Notes: generated by a model from the sequence alone, not told the origin. A stretch of DNA of 64,000 bases from Pyronema omphalodes (GCA_024516155.1 JAJJXM010000008.1:62001-126000), one strand, 5' to 3'. Counted from the first letter of the stretch, positions 33,223 to 45,589 are shown. Translations and numbers: made by a program.

Positions 33223-34581
33223 TGTGAACCTGGGTATTGAGGCTTTCAATACAGAGGCTTTTCCGATCAGTTGGTGCTTCGTTCGAAAGTTATTCAACTA
33301 ATAGATTTTTCTCAAGAAGCCAGGAAGTTAACTAATCGATCACAGGCCGAATAAACTTAAGGGTCTCGTCCTGAGGTATTTGGTGTAGAAAGGTATAGTC
33401 GTAACAAGAGATCAAGTTGCTGATGCTGGAGGAGACGGTGGGAAGACTTAGGGTCTTTTATAGACTTTCGTCTACAAGTTCGCCCAGACTTCCCAAGGGA
33501 ACCAACTTCCAAACTAAGCTTAGGAGATAAGACGTGAGTCAATCCTTTGACAAATCTGCCGATGGCTCGCATCATGCTGTGGGCGCAATTATATTAATTG
33601 CTCACTTGCATGATGACCTCGTGTCAGATTAATCCTTGACATTCCTTGCCGTGCTACCACACCTTCCAATCAGGTATTGGGGTTAAGCGCCTAGTGGAGG
33701 GTTACTCCACTTGAGCGCATAAAGCATTGACTCCTCTGATAATGACATGTGAGTCATATATCTTATGAGTCGTCTTGATCATAGATCTCCCTAGAGAATC
33801 TCGATTGCGAATGAAGGAATCTGACATCATAAGGCAGACTATGCCTTACCGGAGCGCACTGCCCCGTCACATTCCGGTGTGATGTCATACAGCCCCACCT
33901 GCGCGCACTTGCGCGCAGCCACACCCTGGTGTGTACGCAAACGCCGTCTTATCTTGCAGTTGGTAGTCATTGGCCTAAGGTCGCGTCATATCAGTTCCAT
34001 CCAACAGTTTCCCTGAGTGGTGTTCCTTGCTGCAGGACGTCGTCTCATGCTAATGCAATCTTGACCCTTGTCCTGAGCTCCACTCCTGTTGGCTGACTAG
34101 ACTCTGCCTTGTTCCTTGGCCGACTATCCGCCCAACTCAGACCTCGGATGATCCTATTCGTCTGCCTTGCATTGTCCTGAAGAATTCCCTTCTCTTGCAA
34201 GCCCTCTGGTAGCCGTGCGTGGTGGAACACGACCTCAAGTATAAGGAGGTGTCCTCTCGCCGTCGTCTTCTGTCTCCATCAGCGTCGTCTGTAGTTGTCT
34301 CATGGGTAAGTCGACACCCATGAGGTAAGTTGATACTCGTTCCCATCCATCTGTGATCCTCCCAAACTGACAGTGAATAACAGGTAGCGACGCCTCGGGC
34401 CGGGATCCTCGTGAGGTCCTTTCGGAAAGTCACGAATCACGTGACGTGGCTAGCTGGAGCTCCTCAGGGGGTTCCGGCCCGGGATACTAACCTTATTATT
34501 CATTCTCCTGTCGAGTTTGCCATGTTCTCATAATGTTATACATGTTACCTATTCTATACTCACACAATATAGGGTGTGACA
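33223..34581 (-). repeat. gypsy-II 3' LTR
   Basis: 1359 bp, plus-strand ends TGTGAACCTGG and GGTGTGACA. Homologous copies lie at 40764-42117, 44230-45585 and 47262-48830. Confidence 0.9.
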
Positions 34582-34752
34582 CCACCTCCCCCCTGTTCAA
34601 GCTTCGTCCCGAAGCAAGTAGCTTATCATTCTGTGATCGCACCTCGCCGCAGCCAAGTGACTTAGTGATCATATATGGATGTAGTCCTCCAGCCCCTACA
34701 TCCTACTACCAACTCGACCTAATGAAAACCTCGTGGGGAAAAACATTAAGCC

Positions 34753-37700
34753 TTAATCCTTGAGTCGGTAGTCCCTCGGAGAATCAGGGTACTTGAGATG
34801 AAATTCTCTTAACTTCTCCTGACCTCCTACTGAAAAGTTGTCGAATGGTTCCGCCGTCCAATCTTTTTTATTCGGCCAACCTAGCCATTTAACAAGGTAT
34901 AACACTCGATTTCCTGATTTGTAACTGCTCATGATTTCATCGATGTCATATTCCTCGCTTCCCTCAACATCGTCTGCCTCCCGTAGAATTTTATTCGTAT
35001 CTGGTGGAGCCCGAGTTCCTGCTCTAAAAGGCTCAAGTAGTGAGGTATGGAAAACGTTGTGTATCTTCCATTTTCGTGGGAGTGTAAGTTGTACTGCTGT
35101 TGGGGAGATGACTTTTTCGACTTGGAAGGGACCATGTAGTTTGTGGTCTAACTTCCTTGATGGGCGTCTTGTTCGTATGTTGCGTCCATCTAACATAACC
35201 AAGTCTCCTACTTGGTAATCTGGTGCCTCCTGTCGTTTCTGGTCTGCATATCTTTTCATTCGTTCTTGTGTTTTCTGAAGGGTTGACTTGGCTCCTTCGT
35301 GAATCGTATGCATCCAGTGGGCGTAGGCTTTGCTGCCTGGGTTGCGCACAGCAGTTGCCGAAGGGTTGCTCGTATTTGGGTAGAACCCATAGTTAGCGTA
35401 AAATGGTGAAAGTCCAGTTGCGCTTGTGACTGAGTTGTTGTATGCGAACTCAGCCATGGGTAAGAGATCAGCCCAGTCGTCCATTTCGTGGTTAACAAAA
35501 GAGCGGAGGTATGCTTCAATTGTTTGATTAAGCCGTTCCGTTTGTCCATCGGTTTGCGGGTGGAAGGCTGTTGACATTCTTGGTTTAATTCCTAATGTTC
35601 CAAGAAATGCTTTCCAGGTGGTGCTTGTGAACCTGGAGTCTCGATCCGACACTATGTCCTTGGGTAAGCCATGCAACTTCCAAATTTCCTTGGCGAATAT
35701 TCTGGCAAGGTCTGCAGTTGTCTTGCCGTCTTTCTGTAAGGGGATGAAGTGTGCCATTTTAGTAAATCGATCAACTATAACCCATAGTTGATCACACCCA
35801 TTAGATTCTGGTAGGTCGGTAATAAAATCCATAGCAATAGATTGCCATGGGGCATATGTCAATTCCAAAGGTTGCAACATTCCATACTTAAGGTGCCTAG
35901 CCGTCTTGTCCTTCTGACATTCCAAACAGCTCTGTATATATTCAATAATATTTTCATCCATCCTCGGCCACCAAAAGTTTCTTCTTATTAATTCAATGGT
36001 CTTATCCTGACCAAAGTGTCCTGCAATTTTCGAGTCGTGCTCTGATTCAAGGACCATGTTGACCAAATCCTTTGGTACCCATAACTTCTCTTTCCGATAG
36101 ATTATGCCATCTTCTATCGTTAGTGGATCTTTTATTTTTTGTGCTGCTTTTTTATAATTTTCATCCAGTTCCCCAGTGTCTTTAACCATCTTCAAAAATT
36201 CTCCAGACCATTTAACAGAAGGGATAGAATTAAGCCGAGCTGAAGAAACAATGAATGACGTTCCTTCCCCTCCACTGCTGATTGCTGAAATTGATGCAAA
36301 AGGTTCTTTGTGAAGGATAGTCGTAATCGGCTGATCCTCACCTCCCCCCTTCTCAGGGCGGAACTCCGGACGCCGTTGACAAAGCATCTGGCTTCCCATT
36401 CCTATTCCCAGGTCTATAAAAAATCTTAAAGTCAATGCCAGCAAGTTCTTGAGCCCACCTTGCTTGGCGACGATTCAGTACTTTAGTTGTGGTGAAGTAC
36501 TCTAAATTCTGATGGTCGCTGAATACTTGAACTGTATGCATTGCTCCCTTCTAGGTATCTTCTCCATATCTTAAATGAATCCACAATAGCCAAAAGCTCT
36601 TTATCATGGATTTCGTAATTGATCTCAGCTGGAGTGAATTTCCTAGCATGGAAAGCAATGGGGTGCAGCTTTCCGTCCTCTCCTTTCTGAGAAAGGACTG
36701 CGCCTAAGGCAAAGTCAGAAGCGTCAGTTTCAACAATGCAAACCTTCTTAGGATCAAAGTGACCCAGTATTGGTGCCTTCGTGAACCTCTGCTTCAACTC
36801 ATCAAATGCCAATTCCATGGCAACAGTCCATTCCCACTTCTTTGGATCGCCTTTGGTAGATTCAGTAAGAGGACGACAGATTCTTGAGAAGTCCTTTATG
36901 AATCGGCGATAGAAGTTCGCAAATCCAAGAAAGCCTTGTGTCTCTTTCAAGGATTTAGGAGGTTCCCAAACCAGGATGGTTTCCACTTTATCCTTTGCCA
37001 TTTCTATTCCTTTTTCGCTTATGATGTATCCCAAAAATTCCACTTTGTTTGTCCCCCAAACACATTTTTCGGGAGATATCACCAGCCCATTTTCTTCCAG
37101 TCTTTTCAAGACTTCCTTAACCAATTTATCATGTTCCTCCTGTGTTTCCGCGTAAATTAGAACATCATCAATATAAGCAATTACTCCCTGGTCCAACATG
37201 TCTCTGAAGATATGATTCATCATATCTTGGAATGTGGCCGGTGCGTTGCTTAACCCAAAAGGCATAACCAAAAATTCATACAGCCCATATCTGCATCTGA
37301 AGGCTGTCTTCCACTCATCGCCTTCTTTAATCCTAATCAAGTGATAACCGTTCTTCAAATCCATTTTCGTGAAGAACTTGGCTCCTCATACTCTGTCTTG
37401 TAACTCCGACATAAGAGGGAGGGGGTAGCGATTTGCTATAGTTATTTTATTGATCCCCCTATAATCCACACAAAGCCTTAAACCTCGCCCATGGGGTTTT
37501 GGCACAAAGAGAATTGGTGCTGCGGCAGGAGATTTTGATGGTCTAATCTTTCCTGTCCTAAGCATTTCCTTTAACCACTCCCTAAGTGTTTCCAGCTCGA
37601 CTTCGTTGAGTGCATAGACTGGTCCCCAAGGAGGAGTTTCTCCTTCCTTCAAGTCTATGGCATGGTCGTAAGGCTTGTGTTCTGGAAGCTTGTCTGCTGC

Positions 37701-38449
37701 TTCCTTGGTCATTATGTTAATCCACTTACGGAATTTCTCAGGGACTTGTTGAAGTGCCTCTGATAATTCTTCCTTCGTGGCAACGGCTGAAATATGGCCT
37801 ATTACTGAGGCCTCAGGATGGTCAAGTACTCTTCTATCGACCTTAAGGGAAAATATACTGGCCTGAGCCTTAGTACAATGTTCGGTGCAACGTGGCGTTG
37901 TGAAGGAGATGTTGTTGCTTTCTCCCCACATGTTGCAAGGTTGGTGTTTTGCCATCCACCAGTATGGTAAGATGACATCGCAGTCGCTGTCAAGAGGGGC
38001 GACTTCAAAGGATTCTGCTGCAAAGTGCTGTATGTGCTGCAGCATAAGAGGAACTGTAAAGAATTCTCCGGCTCCAGCAACTACTTCATTGTTGAAGTTG
38101 CGGATTTGAAGAGTCTTGTCTCTCTTCACAGTTGGTATGTTGTATTTATGGACAAATCCTTTGTCCAATAATGCTGAGGTGGAGCCTGTATCAAGAAGGA
38201 CTCGCACCGTTCTGAATTTATTCTTTGACCAATTCAACACCATGTTGATTATTGGCCTTTTCCCATGATAAGGTGGAATCATGGCTTCCACTGTTGTTGC
38301 TTTGGAAGAGATTCCTTTGTCGGATCGTCGAAGTTTTGTCTTGGTCGACTCCAAGCTGTCCAATGTTTTTGTTTTGGTCCCACAACAAATAATATTTTGC
38401 GCGTCAGATGTACATTCTTCCTCCTCAGGTGACGCAACCCTAGAGGACC
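34753..38449 (-). pseudogene. gypsy-II pol: protease, RT, RNase H, integrase, chromodomain; three lesions
   Basis: Pol lies in the -1 frame relative to gag. It shows a protease with VLLDTGSTSAL (about 38190), RT with LCVDYRGIN and YIDD (about 37165), RNase H with ETDASDF, an HHCC region, and an integrase core with MDFITDLP, VSDRDSRF and TDGQTERLN. It ends in a chromodomain (EEYDIDEIM, VLYLVKWLGWPNKKDWTAE). Lesions are a TGA at 37388-37386 replacing an Arg codon, and two single-base insertions near 36543 and 36395. The integrase-chromodomain fusion is in frame here, unlike gypsy-I. Confidence 0.9.
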
Positions 38450-40642
38450 TTAAAAATCCGACTCCTCATCATTCTGCTCAATCTCCCAAATCCTGGGCTG
38501 AGCATCTTCCATCATTTCGTCCTCATTATCCTGCTGCACTGCTGCGGTCTTGGTCTTTTTTGTTTCTTTGGGCTTCTCCGGCCCTTTATTTCCATCATCA
38601 TCATCGTCTCTCTTCCTCTTGCCCGAGGAAGCAACCTTTCCTTCGCCAGAGAGCTCTGTTCCCCCAACTGTCTTCTTTGCATAGCAATCGAACATTTTAT
38701 GTCCAGATCTTCCGCACCTCCAACAGTCAGCTTTATCTTTTTTATGTTTCTCAATTTCGCTCTGAGGAACATTGTTCAGAGCCTCCCTTCCTGACGCAAA
38801 AATGGACTCCTTGTCCTTTTTTCCTGAAAAACTCTTTTTCTCCTTTTTATCCTTGAACTTATCCTTGTGCTGCACCTCCTTATGGCGCACAGTTTCCTTG
38901 TGTTTTCCTTTATCTTTATGGCGGTCCTCCCGCACTTCCAAAGTCTTTTTCTTATGTCCCTTCAATTCCTCTTCCAAATTTTCCACAACATGAGCAGCCT
39001 CCTTAACTGCGGCAATCATTCCTTCGTCATCAGTTGGGATTCCCCCGAATCTTTGGTATACCATTTTTTTAATGGCAGGCGTCATGGCCTGCCAGATGAC
39101 ATTTCTGTACATGGGACCAATTGCCCCAACCCTCGTATTCAGATCCTCCAACTTCGTAATATAATCATCGATATCTCCATCATACTGGAGTTCCGTGATC
39201 CTCTTAACGTCCTTCTGGGCTTCCCGCTTATCCTCAAACCTAGTTTCAATGGAGCTTGAGAAAGCTTGCCATGTATCCTTAAGTCCTTGCCTTTGAATGG
39301 ACTTTCGCCGTTCCTGGTGCCAACTGAGAGCTTTGTGAGTAAGCAAGCTCCCAACCCATTTCACCTGGTCGTCCTCATCTGGAAAAGCCTTGGCGTATGT
39401 CGCAATGTAATCTTGAACAGACATCCACCAAGCCCTGAACAATTTCTTGTCCTTCCCAGAAAAATATTGTGGAGCCTTCATTTCAGGCATTTTTGGTCTC
39501 CTCGGCTCGTTGACCCCAGATTGCTGCAATTTTAGTACAAGAGTCTCTAAGAACGCCTCGGTGGCATTCTTCGCTTCAGGCTTCTTTTGTTGAGCCTTTT
39601 GTTTGCGCTCCTGGCGCTTCCTTTCCAACGCTTTTCTGATGTATGAATCATCTGAGTCTTCGCCGTCCGAAGGATCAGATGGTGGTGGTGGAGGTGGTGG
39701 GAGTCCTCCTCCTGGTGGTTTACTGCCCCTACCACCATTTCTGCCGTTGTCTGCCGGGATTCCATCCTCTGATGGAGGCAAGGGGACTTCCGGTGCTCTT
39801 CCAAGTGAGGGAGGTCTAGGAGTCATCTCCTCATGCATAGCCTCAGTCAAGGACTTAGCATCGAAATGCTCCTTCTTCTGGATCTTAGACATAACAAGGC
39901 CAATAACCTTGTTTACCAACTCCAATTTTTCCTCCTCTCCCTGTTCCTCATAATCCAGCAGACGTTGCTGGTGCACCTCTTCAGCTCTAGAAAGAGCTGC
40001 AATCCGTCTATCCCTCTGCTCATCATCTTGTTCCCGAATGGCGTCTTGTGTATTCTTAAAACAGGCCCATTCCTCGATTTCCTTGTTGATTTGTAGTTGC
40101 CTCTGGGCAAAGGCTTCGAGGATGGCATTGGTTGTTTGAATGCCGTGATTGAGTCTTTCTGCAGCCGCTTGGTTGGCTGCCTCTTTCGCTTTGGTGTCCG
40201 TGGCAAGCTCGCCAATTGTCCTCCAAACTTGGCCGGCAAAGTCGTTGCTGGCTTGGACGAGTCTGGTAACGGTTTGAAGGTTGACCTCCTGGTCAAGGTT
40301 CCCCTTCTCTGCTAGGATGTCGTATGCCTTCTGCATCCCCTGGGCCATCTCTTGGTAGAGCCCCTTCATCCGTTGCACCTCCTCGTTCATTGCAGCCCCT
40401 GATCCTGCTGCTTCCATCAATCTCTTAATGTCCTCCTCGGTGGAATCCATACTTTCCATCATCAAAATGACCCATTGTGGCACCTCGCCTAGGTGAAGGG
40501 TGGTTCCATGATGAACCCTTGGTTGTCCCACAGAGGTGACTTCCTCCCAGGAGCGAGGACGGGTGATGCTGACAGTATCAGACATAGGCGCATCAAGTCC
40601 ATCGTCATGGGTGGCACCGCTGGTGAGTCTGCGTGAGGCCAT
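38450..40642 (-). CDS. gypsy-II gag, intact (730 aa)
   Basis: Uninterrupted frame from MASRRLTSGATHDDG. A long helical N-terminal half (residues about 55-260) is followed by a Pro-rich hinge (PPGGGLPPPPPPPSDPSDGE). The capsid-like core comes next, with MKAPQYFSGKDKKLFRAWW and DTWQAFSSSIETRFEDKREA. A Lys-rich segment, the CCHC knuckle CWRCGRSGHKMFDC (about residue 650) and an acidic tail complete it. Gag is longer than the usual Ty3 gag because of the N-terminal extension. The stop TAA (38452-38450) directly follows a T5 run, a plausible place for -1 slippage into pol. Confidence 0.85.
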   Translation of the reverse strand: MASRRLTSGATHDDGLDAPMSDTVSITRPRSWEEVTSVGQPRVHHGTTLHLGEVPQWVILMMESMDSTEEDIKRLMEAAGSGAAMNEEVQRMKGLYQEMAQGMQKAYDILAEKGNLDQEVNLQTVTRLVQASNDFAGQVWRTIGELATDTKAKEAANQAAAERLNHGIQTTNAILEAFAQRQLQINKEIEEWACFKNTQDAIREQDDEQRDRRIAALSRAEEVHQQRLLDYEEQGEEEKLELVNKVIGLVMSKIQKKEHFDAKSLTEAMHEEMTPRPPSLGRAPEVPLPPSEDGIPADNGRNGGRGSKPPGGGLPPPPPPPSDPSDGEDSDDSYIRKALERKRQERKQKAQQKKPEAKNATEAFLETLVLKLQQSGVNEPRRPKMPEMKAPQYFSGKDKKLFRAWWMSVQDYIATYAKAFPDEDDQVKWVGSLLTHKALSWHQERRKSIQRQGLKDTWQAFSSSIETRFEDKREAQKDVKRITELQYDGDIDDYITKLEDLNTRVGAIGPMYRNVIWQAMTPAIKKMVYQRFGGIPTDDEGMIAAVKEAAHVVENLEEELKGHKKKTLEVREDRHKDKGKHKETVRHKEVQHKDKFKDKKEKKSFSGKKDKESIFASGREALNNVPQSEIEKHKKDKADCWRCGRSGHKMFDCYAKKTVGGTELSGEGKVASSGKRKRDDDDDGNKGPEKPKETKKTKTAAVQQDNEDEMMEDAQPRIWEIEQNDEESDF

Positions 40643-40763
40643 TGTAGATTGAGGTTTTTCTTTGTTATTCTTTGGAGGAGTGTTGGTGTTTCTTGCCCTA
40701 GAAGAGGGTCTTCCGTATTCGTGTCGAAAAGTAAACTTAGTAGCTTGAGCCTTAAGTTTATAG

Positions 40764-42117
40764 TGTGAACCTGGCTATTGAGGCTTTCAATAGAGAGGCT
40801 TATTCGATCAGTCGTTCTTCGTTTGAAAGGTATTCAACAAATAGATTTCCCAAGAAGCTAGGAAGTAAACTAATCGATCACAGGCCGAATAAACTTAAGG
40901 GTCTCGTCCTGAGGTATTTGGTGTAGAAAGGTATAGTCGTAACAAGAGATCAAGTTGCTGATGCTGGAGGAGACGGTGGGAAGACTTAGGGTCTTTTATA
41001 GACTTTCGTCTACAAGTTCGCCCAGACTTCCCAAGGGGACCAACTTCCAAACGAAGCTTAGGAGATAAGACGGGAGTCAATGCTTTGACAAATCTGCTGA
41101 TGGCTCGCATCATGCTGCATGCGCAATTATATTAATTGCTCACTTGCATGATGACCTCGTGTCAGATTAATCCTTGACATTCCTTGCCGTGCTACCACAC
41201 CTTCCAATCAGGTATTGGGGTTAAGCGCCTAATGGAGGGTTACTCCACTTGAGCGCATAATGCAATGACTCCTCTGATAATGACATGTGAGTCATATATC
41301 TTTCGAGTCGTCTTGATCATAGATCTCCCTAGAGAATCTCGATTGCGAGTGAAGGAATCTGACATCATAAGGCAGACTATGCCTTACCGGAGCGCACTGC
41401 CCCGTCACATTCCTGTGTGATGTCATTTGCCCCACCTGCGCGCACTTGCGCGCAGCCACACCCTGGTGTGTACGCAAACACTGTCTTATCTTGTAGTTGG
41501 TAGTCATTGGCCTAAGGTCGCGTCATATCAGTTCCATCCAACAGTTTCCCTGGGTGGTATTCCTTGCTGCAGGACGTCGTCTCATGCTAATGCAATCTTG
41601 ACCCTTGTCCTGAGCTCCACTCCTGTTGGCTGACTAGACTCTGCCTTGATCCTTGGCCGACTATCCGCCCAACTCAGACCTCGGATGATCATATTCGTCT
41701 GCCTTGCACTGTCCTGAGAATTCCCTTCTCTTGCAAGCCCTCTGGTAGCCGTGCTTGGTGGAACACGACCTCAAGTATAAGGAGGTGTCGCTTCGCCGTC
41801 GTCTTCTGTCTCCATCAGCGTCGTCTGTAGTCTTCTCATGGGTAAGTCGACACCCATGAGGTAAGTTGTTCCTCGTTCCCATCCATCTGTGATCCTCCCA
41901 AACTGACAGTGAATAACAGGTAGCGACGCCTCGGGCCGGGATCCTCGTGAGGTCCTTTCGGAAAGTCACGAATCACGTGACGTGGCTAGCTGGAGCTCCT
42001 CAGGGGGTTCCGGCCTGGGATACTAACCTTATTATTCATTCTCCTGTCGCGTTTGCCATGTTCTCATAATGTTATACATGTTATCTATTCTATACTCACA
42101 CAATATAGGTTGTGACA
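40764..42117 (-). repeat. gypsy-II 5' LTR
   Basis: 1354 bp. It is clearly diverged from the 3' LTR, especially in the first 130 bases of the plus-strand orientation. The gag start lies about 120 bases downstream on the minus strand. Confidence 0.9.
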
Positions 42118-43916
42118 GGTGGGTGCAGGCCTTTCCGGCGCGACAGGAGGGGACAGGGCATTGGTGATCCTTAGTGCTGTGTGGTTGGGCGCAGATAGCG
42201 CAAGTGGGTTTCTCCGCTTTGCAGAGAAAGGTGTGGTGGCCGTGAACCTGGCAGTTCCGGCATTGGGTAGTTGGTGTACAGGAGAAGTATTCGGTAATCC
42301 GGCACCTTCGGTTATAGAGAAGGAGGGTGTTGGTGCCGATTTGGTTGAGGTTGACCGCACCGCTATGGGCGATTACCATTTTGGAGGCGTGTTTGTTGAG
42401 GCGGCGCTCGTCTGGGACTAGCCAGCGAGGCTCTTGCATGAGTTTGAGGGTGGGGTATGTTGATTCAATCAGCTGTTTTATCGTTACACCGCTGTATTTG
42501 GTCGGGATGTTGTGGACTAGGAATTTAGTCTAGCGGCTATTGTTGGTGCTGGAGATTGGTTTCATCCAGGTTATTGCGGTGAGGAATATCATCATGTATG
42601 GTTCGTATGCCGATGCGGGGGTTGTTGGGTTGGTCGTCAACACTAATTTGTTGTGTTCGTTGATCCTTGCAAGCGTAAAGGAGGGCAGGGGGATACCGTC
42701 AAAGGTCATTATGAGCCTGTTGAGGCCGTTCAATATGGTGGTGGCTACCTCTTTGCGGGTCCTGGTCATTGTTGGGTTGTCGAGTGCGATGATGATCTCC
42801 CTTTCGATGCGGGGGAGGGCTTTCGGGATGATGGGGGCCGGTGTCTGCTTCTTCTTCTTTCGTGACACGGTGGTAAATTGTTGATCCTTGCCTTCAACTG
42901 ATGCGGTGACGCGCTCAGCCCAGGTAAGGTTGCTGGTGGTTGGTTTTTGTGGTTTGGGGGCGGCTGGGGTGGGGGCCCGAACGTCGGACCTTCCCCTTTC
43001 GGCATTGTTGCCGGGTGGCGTGTGGGATGCAGGGGTAGCGGTGAGTTGTCGGCGCGTACGGTGGAGCTCAGCCGTAATGGAGGCGACTTGTTTTTCGAGT
43101 TCGCGTATGCGGTTGGTGCTGGTAGCTTGTGAAGAAAGCAGCGCTTTCCCATTCCTCGACTTGTAGGGATAGCTGGAGGAGGAGTTGGCGGTCTGGTTCG
43201 GCAAGTGAAACGCCGGCGGTGGCCGGTCTCGGTTCATTATCGGCAGGTGGGACAGTGGGGCGTTTGCGCGCTCCACTTGTAACGGGACAGGCTCGAGGGA
43301 ACGTCCAAGGTACGCAGTGTTCAGGACAGAGGGCAGGAACAGGAACGTAGAGCAGGAGGAGGAGATACTGGAAGGAGGAGGCAGAGGTCAAGACGAAGAC
43401 AAGGCTGGAGGAGGAGGAGTTGTCAAGGTAACTAGATTGCTAACTGGACAAGACGTTCTGTAAAGAAGAAAGAAAAGGAAACAGACAGAGCGGAGGGAGG
43501 GCCCTCCTTATATACACAAATCCTCCTAAGAACAACCCAAACCCTAACAGGGTTTTCAACCGAGCCAAGAACCTAAACAAAGAAGCCAAGAGCCTAATGC
43601 ATGTGATAACAATGTGACGCTTGTGCTGATGAAACGAACTAAGAAAACTAAGACAGACAAGGAAGGTGGTAAGGAAAGCACAACTAGTGTGTTGCGGCTG
43701 CGAGGGTGGCTGAGCTGGTGCTGACATGTGATGTGGCGCAGCCCTGTGGCTGCGCTCTATGACTGTGCAGGCTAAGGCAATCCAGAATATGGGTGACGAT
43801 GCTGGAGCCGTGACACCACTAGGTGTTGGTGCGGATCTTTCCGGGGACGGTGGAGGAGGGGACCCGGCGTTAACGGTGTTCCTGAACCTGAAAGTGTCGA
43901 GATTGCGGTGAGACAT
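42118..43916 (-). pseudogene. LINE-E ORF1 with coiled coil and two CCHC knuckles
   Basis: Starts MSHRNLDTFRF at 43916. After removal of the solo LTR the sequence continues through a coiled-coil stretch (RIRELEKQVASITAELHRTR, in a shifted frame), a Pro-rich linker, LTWAERV and a conserved domain with EREIIIALDNPT and PSFTLARINEHNKLVLTT. A TAG near 42530 separates the last part, which holds two knuckles, CRNCQVHGHHTFLC and CAICAQPHSTKDHQC. The WAERV motif links this protein to the half-LINE ORF. Confidence 0.75.
43278..43815 (-). repeat. solo LTR of a gypsy-I relative with CCACT target duplication
   Basis: 538 bp with ends TGTAACGG and CCGTGACA on the plus strand, an imperfect TGTCACGG inverted pair. 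It is flanked by CCACT at 43273-43277 and 43816-43820. The flanking LINE-E ORF1 reads across once the LTR and one CCACT are ignored. Left by LTR-LTR recombination. Confidence 0.85.
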
Positions 43917-44001
43917 GGTAGAGATGTTCTCAACAAGATAAAGAGAGGACTCTGCGCAACTACAGACAAGGAGGAAGGGGGGCGAGCACTGGATCGAAAA
44001 T

Positions 44002-44229
44002 CTGATCCTTCGGACGGCGAAGACTCAGATGCTTCATACATCAGAAAAGCGTTGGAAAGAAACCGCCTGGAGCGCAAACAAAAGGCTAAACAAAAGAAGC
44101 CTGAAGCAAAGAATGCCACAGAGGCATTCTGGGAGTCTCTTGTACTAAAATCGCAGCAATCTGGGGTTAACGAGCCAAGGAGACCAAAAATGCCCGAAAT
44201 GAAGGCTCCTCAATATTTTTCTGGAAAGC
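44002..44229 (+). pseudogene. gypsy-II gag scrap in inverted orientation
   Basis: An open stretch matching gypsy-II gag from SDPSDGEDSD through IRKALERNRLERKQKA to MKAPQYFSGK. It is on the strand opposite to the main gag and directly abuts a solo gypsy-II LTR. No start or knuckle is present. Confidence 0.85.
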
Positions 44230-45585
44230 TGTGAACCTGGGTATTGAGGCTTTCAATACAGAGGCTTCTTCGATCAGTTCGTCTTCGTGAGATAGGTATC
44301 CAACAAATAGACTTCCCAAGAAGCTAGGAAGTAAACTAATCGATCACAGGCCGAATAAACTTAAGGGTCTCTCTCGAGGTAACTGGTGTAGATAGGTGTT
44401 GTTGTAACAAGAGATCAGGTTGCTGATGCTGAAGGACACAGTGGGAAGACTTAGGGACTTTTATAGACTTTCGTCTACAAGTTCGCCCAGACTTCCCAAG
44501 GGAACCAACTTCCAAACTAAGCTTGGGAGATAAGATGTGAGTCAATTCTTTGACAAATATGCCGATGGCTCGCATCATGCTGTATGCGCAATTACATGAA
44601 TTGCTCACTTGCATGATGACCCTTGTCTCAGGTTAATCCTTGACATTCCTCGCCGTACTACCACACCTTCCAATCAGGTATTGGGGTTAAGCGCCTAGTG
44701 GAGGGCTACCCCACTGGAGCACATAGTGCAATGACTCCTCTGATAATGACATGTGAGTTATATATGTTATGAGGCGTCTCGATCATGGATCTCCCTAGAG
44801 AATCTCGATCGCAAGTGGAGGAATCTGACATCATAAGGCATACCATGCCCTACCGGAGCGCACTGCCCCGTCACATTCCTGTGTAATGTCATGACTGCCC
44901 CACCTGCACGCACTTGTGCGCAGCCACACCCTGGCATGTACGCAAACTCCGTCTTATCTCACAGTTGGTAGTCATTGGCCTCAGGTCGCGTGATATGAGT
45001 TACACCCAACAGTTTCCCTGAGTGGTGTTCCTCGCTGCAGAACGTCGTCTCATGCTAATACAATCTTGACCCTCGTACTAAGCTTCACTCCCGTTGGCTG
45101 ACTAGACTCTGCCTTCATCCTTGGCCGACTATTCGCCCAACTCAGACCTCGGATGATCCTATTCGTCTGCCTTGCACTGTCCTGGGAATTCACTTCTCTT
45201 GCAAGCCCTCTGGTAGACGTGCTTGGTGGAACACAACCTCAAGTATAAGGAGGTGTCCCTTCGCCGTCGTCTTCTGTCTCCATCAGCATCGTCTGTAGTT
45301 TTCTTGTGGGTAAGTCGATACCCATGGGGTAGGTTGTTACCCGTTCCCATCCATCTGTGATCCTCTCAAATTGACAATAAATAACAGGTAGCGATGCCTC
45401 GGGCCGGGATCCTCGTGAGGTCCTTTCGGAAAGTCACGAATCACGTGATGTGGCTAGCTGGAGCTCCTCACGGGGTCCCGGCCCATTATACTGACCTTAT
45501 TGTTCATTCTCCTGTCGAGTTTGCCATGTTCTCTAAATGTCATACATGTTACCTATTCTATACTTACACAATATAGGGTGTGACA
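44230..45585 (-). repeat. solo gypsy-II LTR
   Basis: 1356 bp, complete ends (TGTGAACC...TGACA). Flanking pentamers AAAGC and GGTGT do not match, so it is not a simple solo LTR with a preserved target duplication. Confidence 0.88.
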
Positions 45586-45589
45586 GGTG

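Larger units (their letters stand above)
33223..42117 (-). mobile_element. gypsy-II: large Ty3-type chromovirus, 8.9 kb
   Basis: Minus-strand element with LTRs of about 1.35 kb (40764-42117 and 33223-34581), an intact gag, a pol with one nonsense codon and two frameshifts, and a chromodomain. A polypurine tract with AACAGGGGGGAGG (minus strand) borders the 3' LTR. The bases next to the two LTRs are GTGGC and GGTGG, so no target duplication is present, and the flanks are different elements (copia on one side, LINE-E on the other). Confidence 0.9.
42118..44001 (-). mobile_element. LINE-E, second LINE family, ORF1 part
   Basis: Minus-strand LINE remnant truncated at 42118 by the gypsy-II LTR and split by a solo LTR at 43278-43815. 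Only a short 5' leader (43917-44001) and ORF1 are present. It is clearly diverged from LINE-A to LINE-D. Confidence 0.75.
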
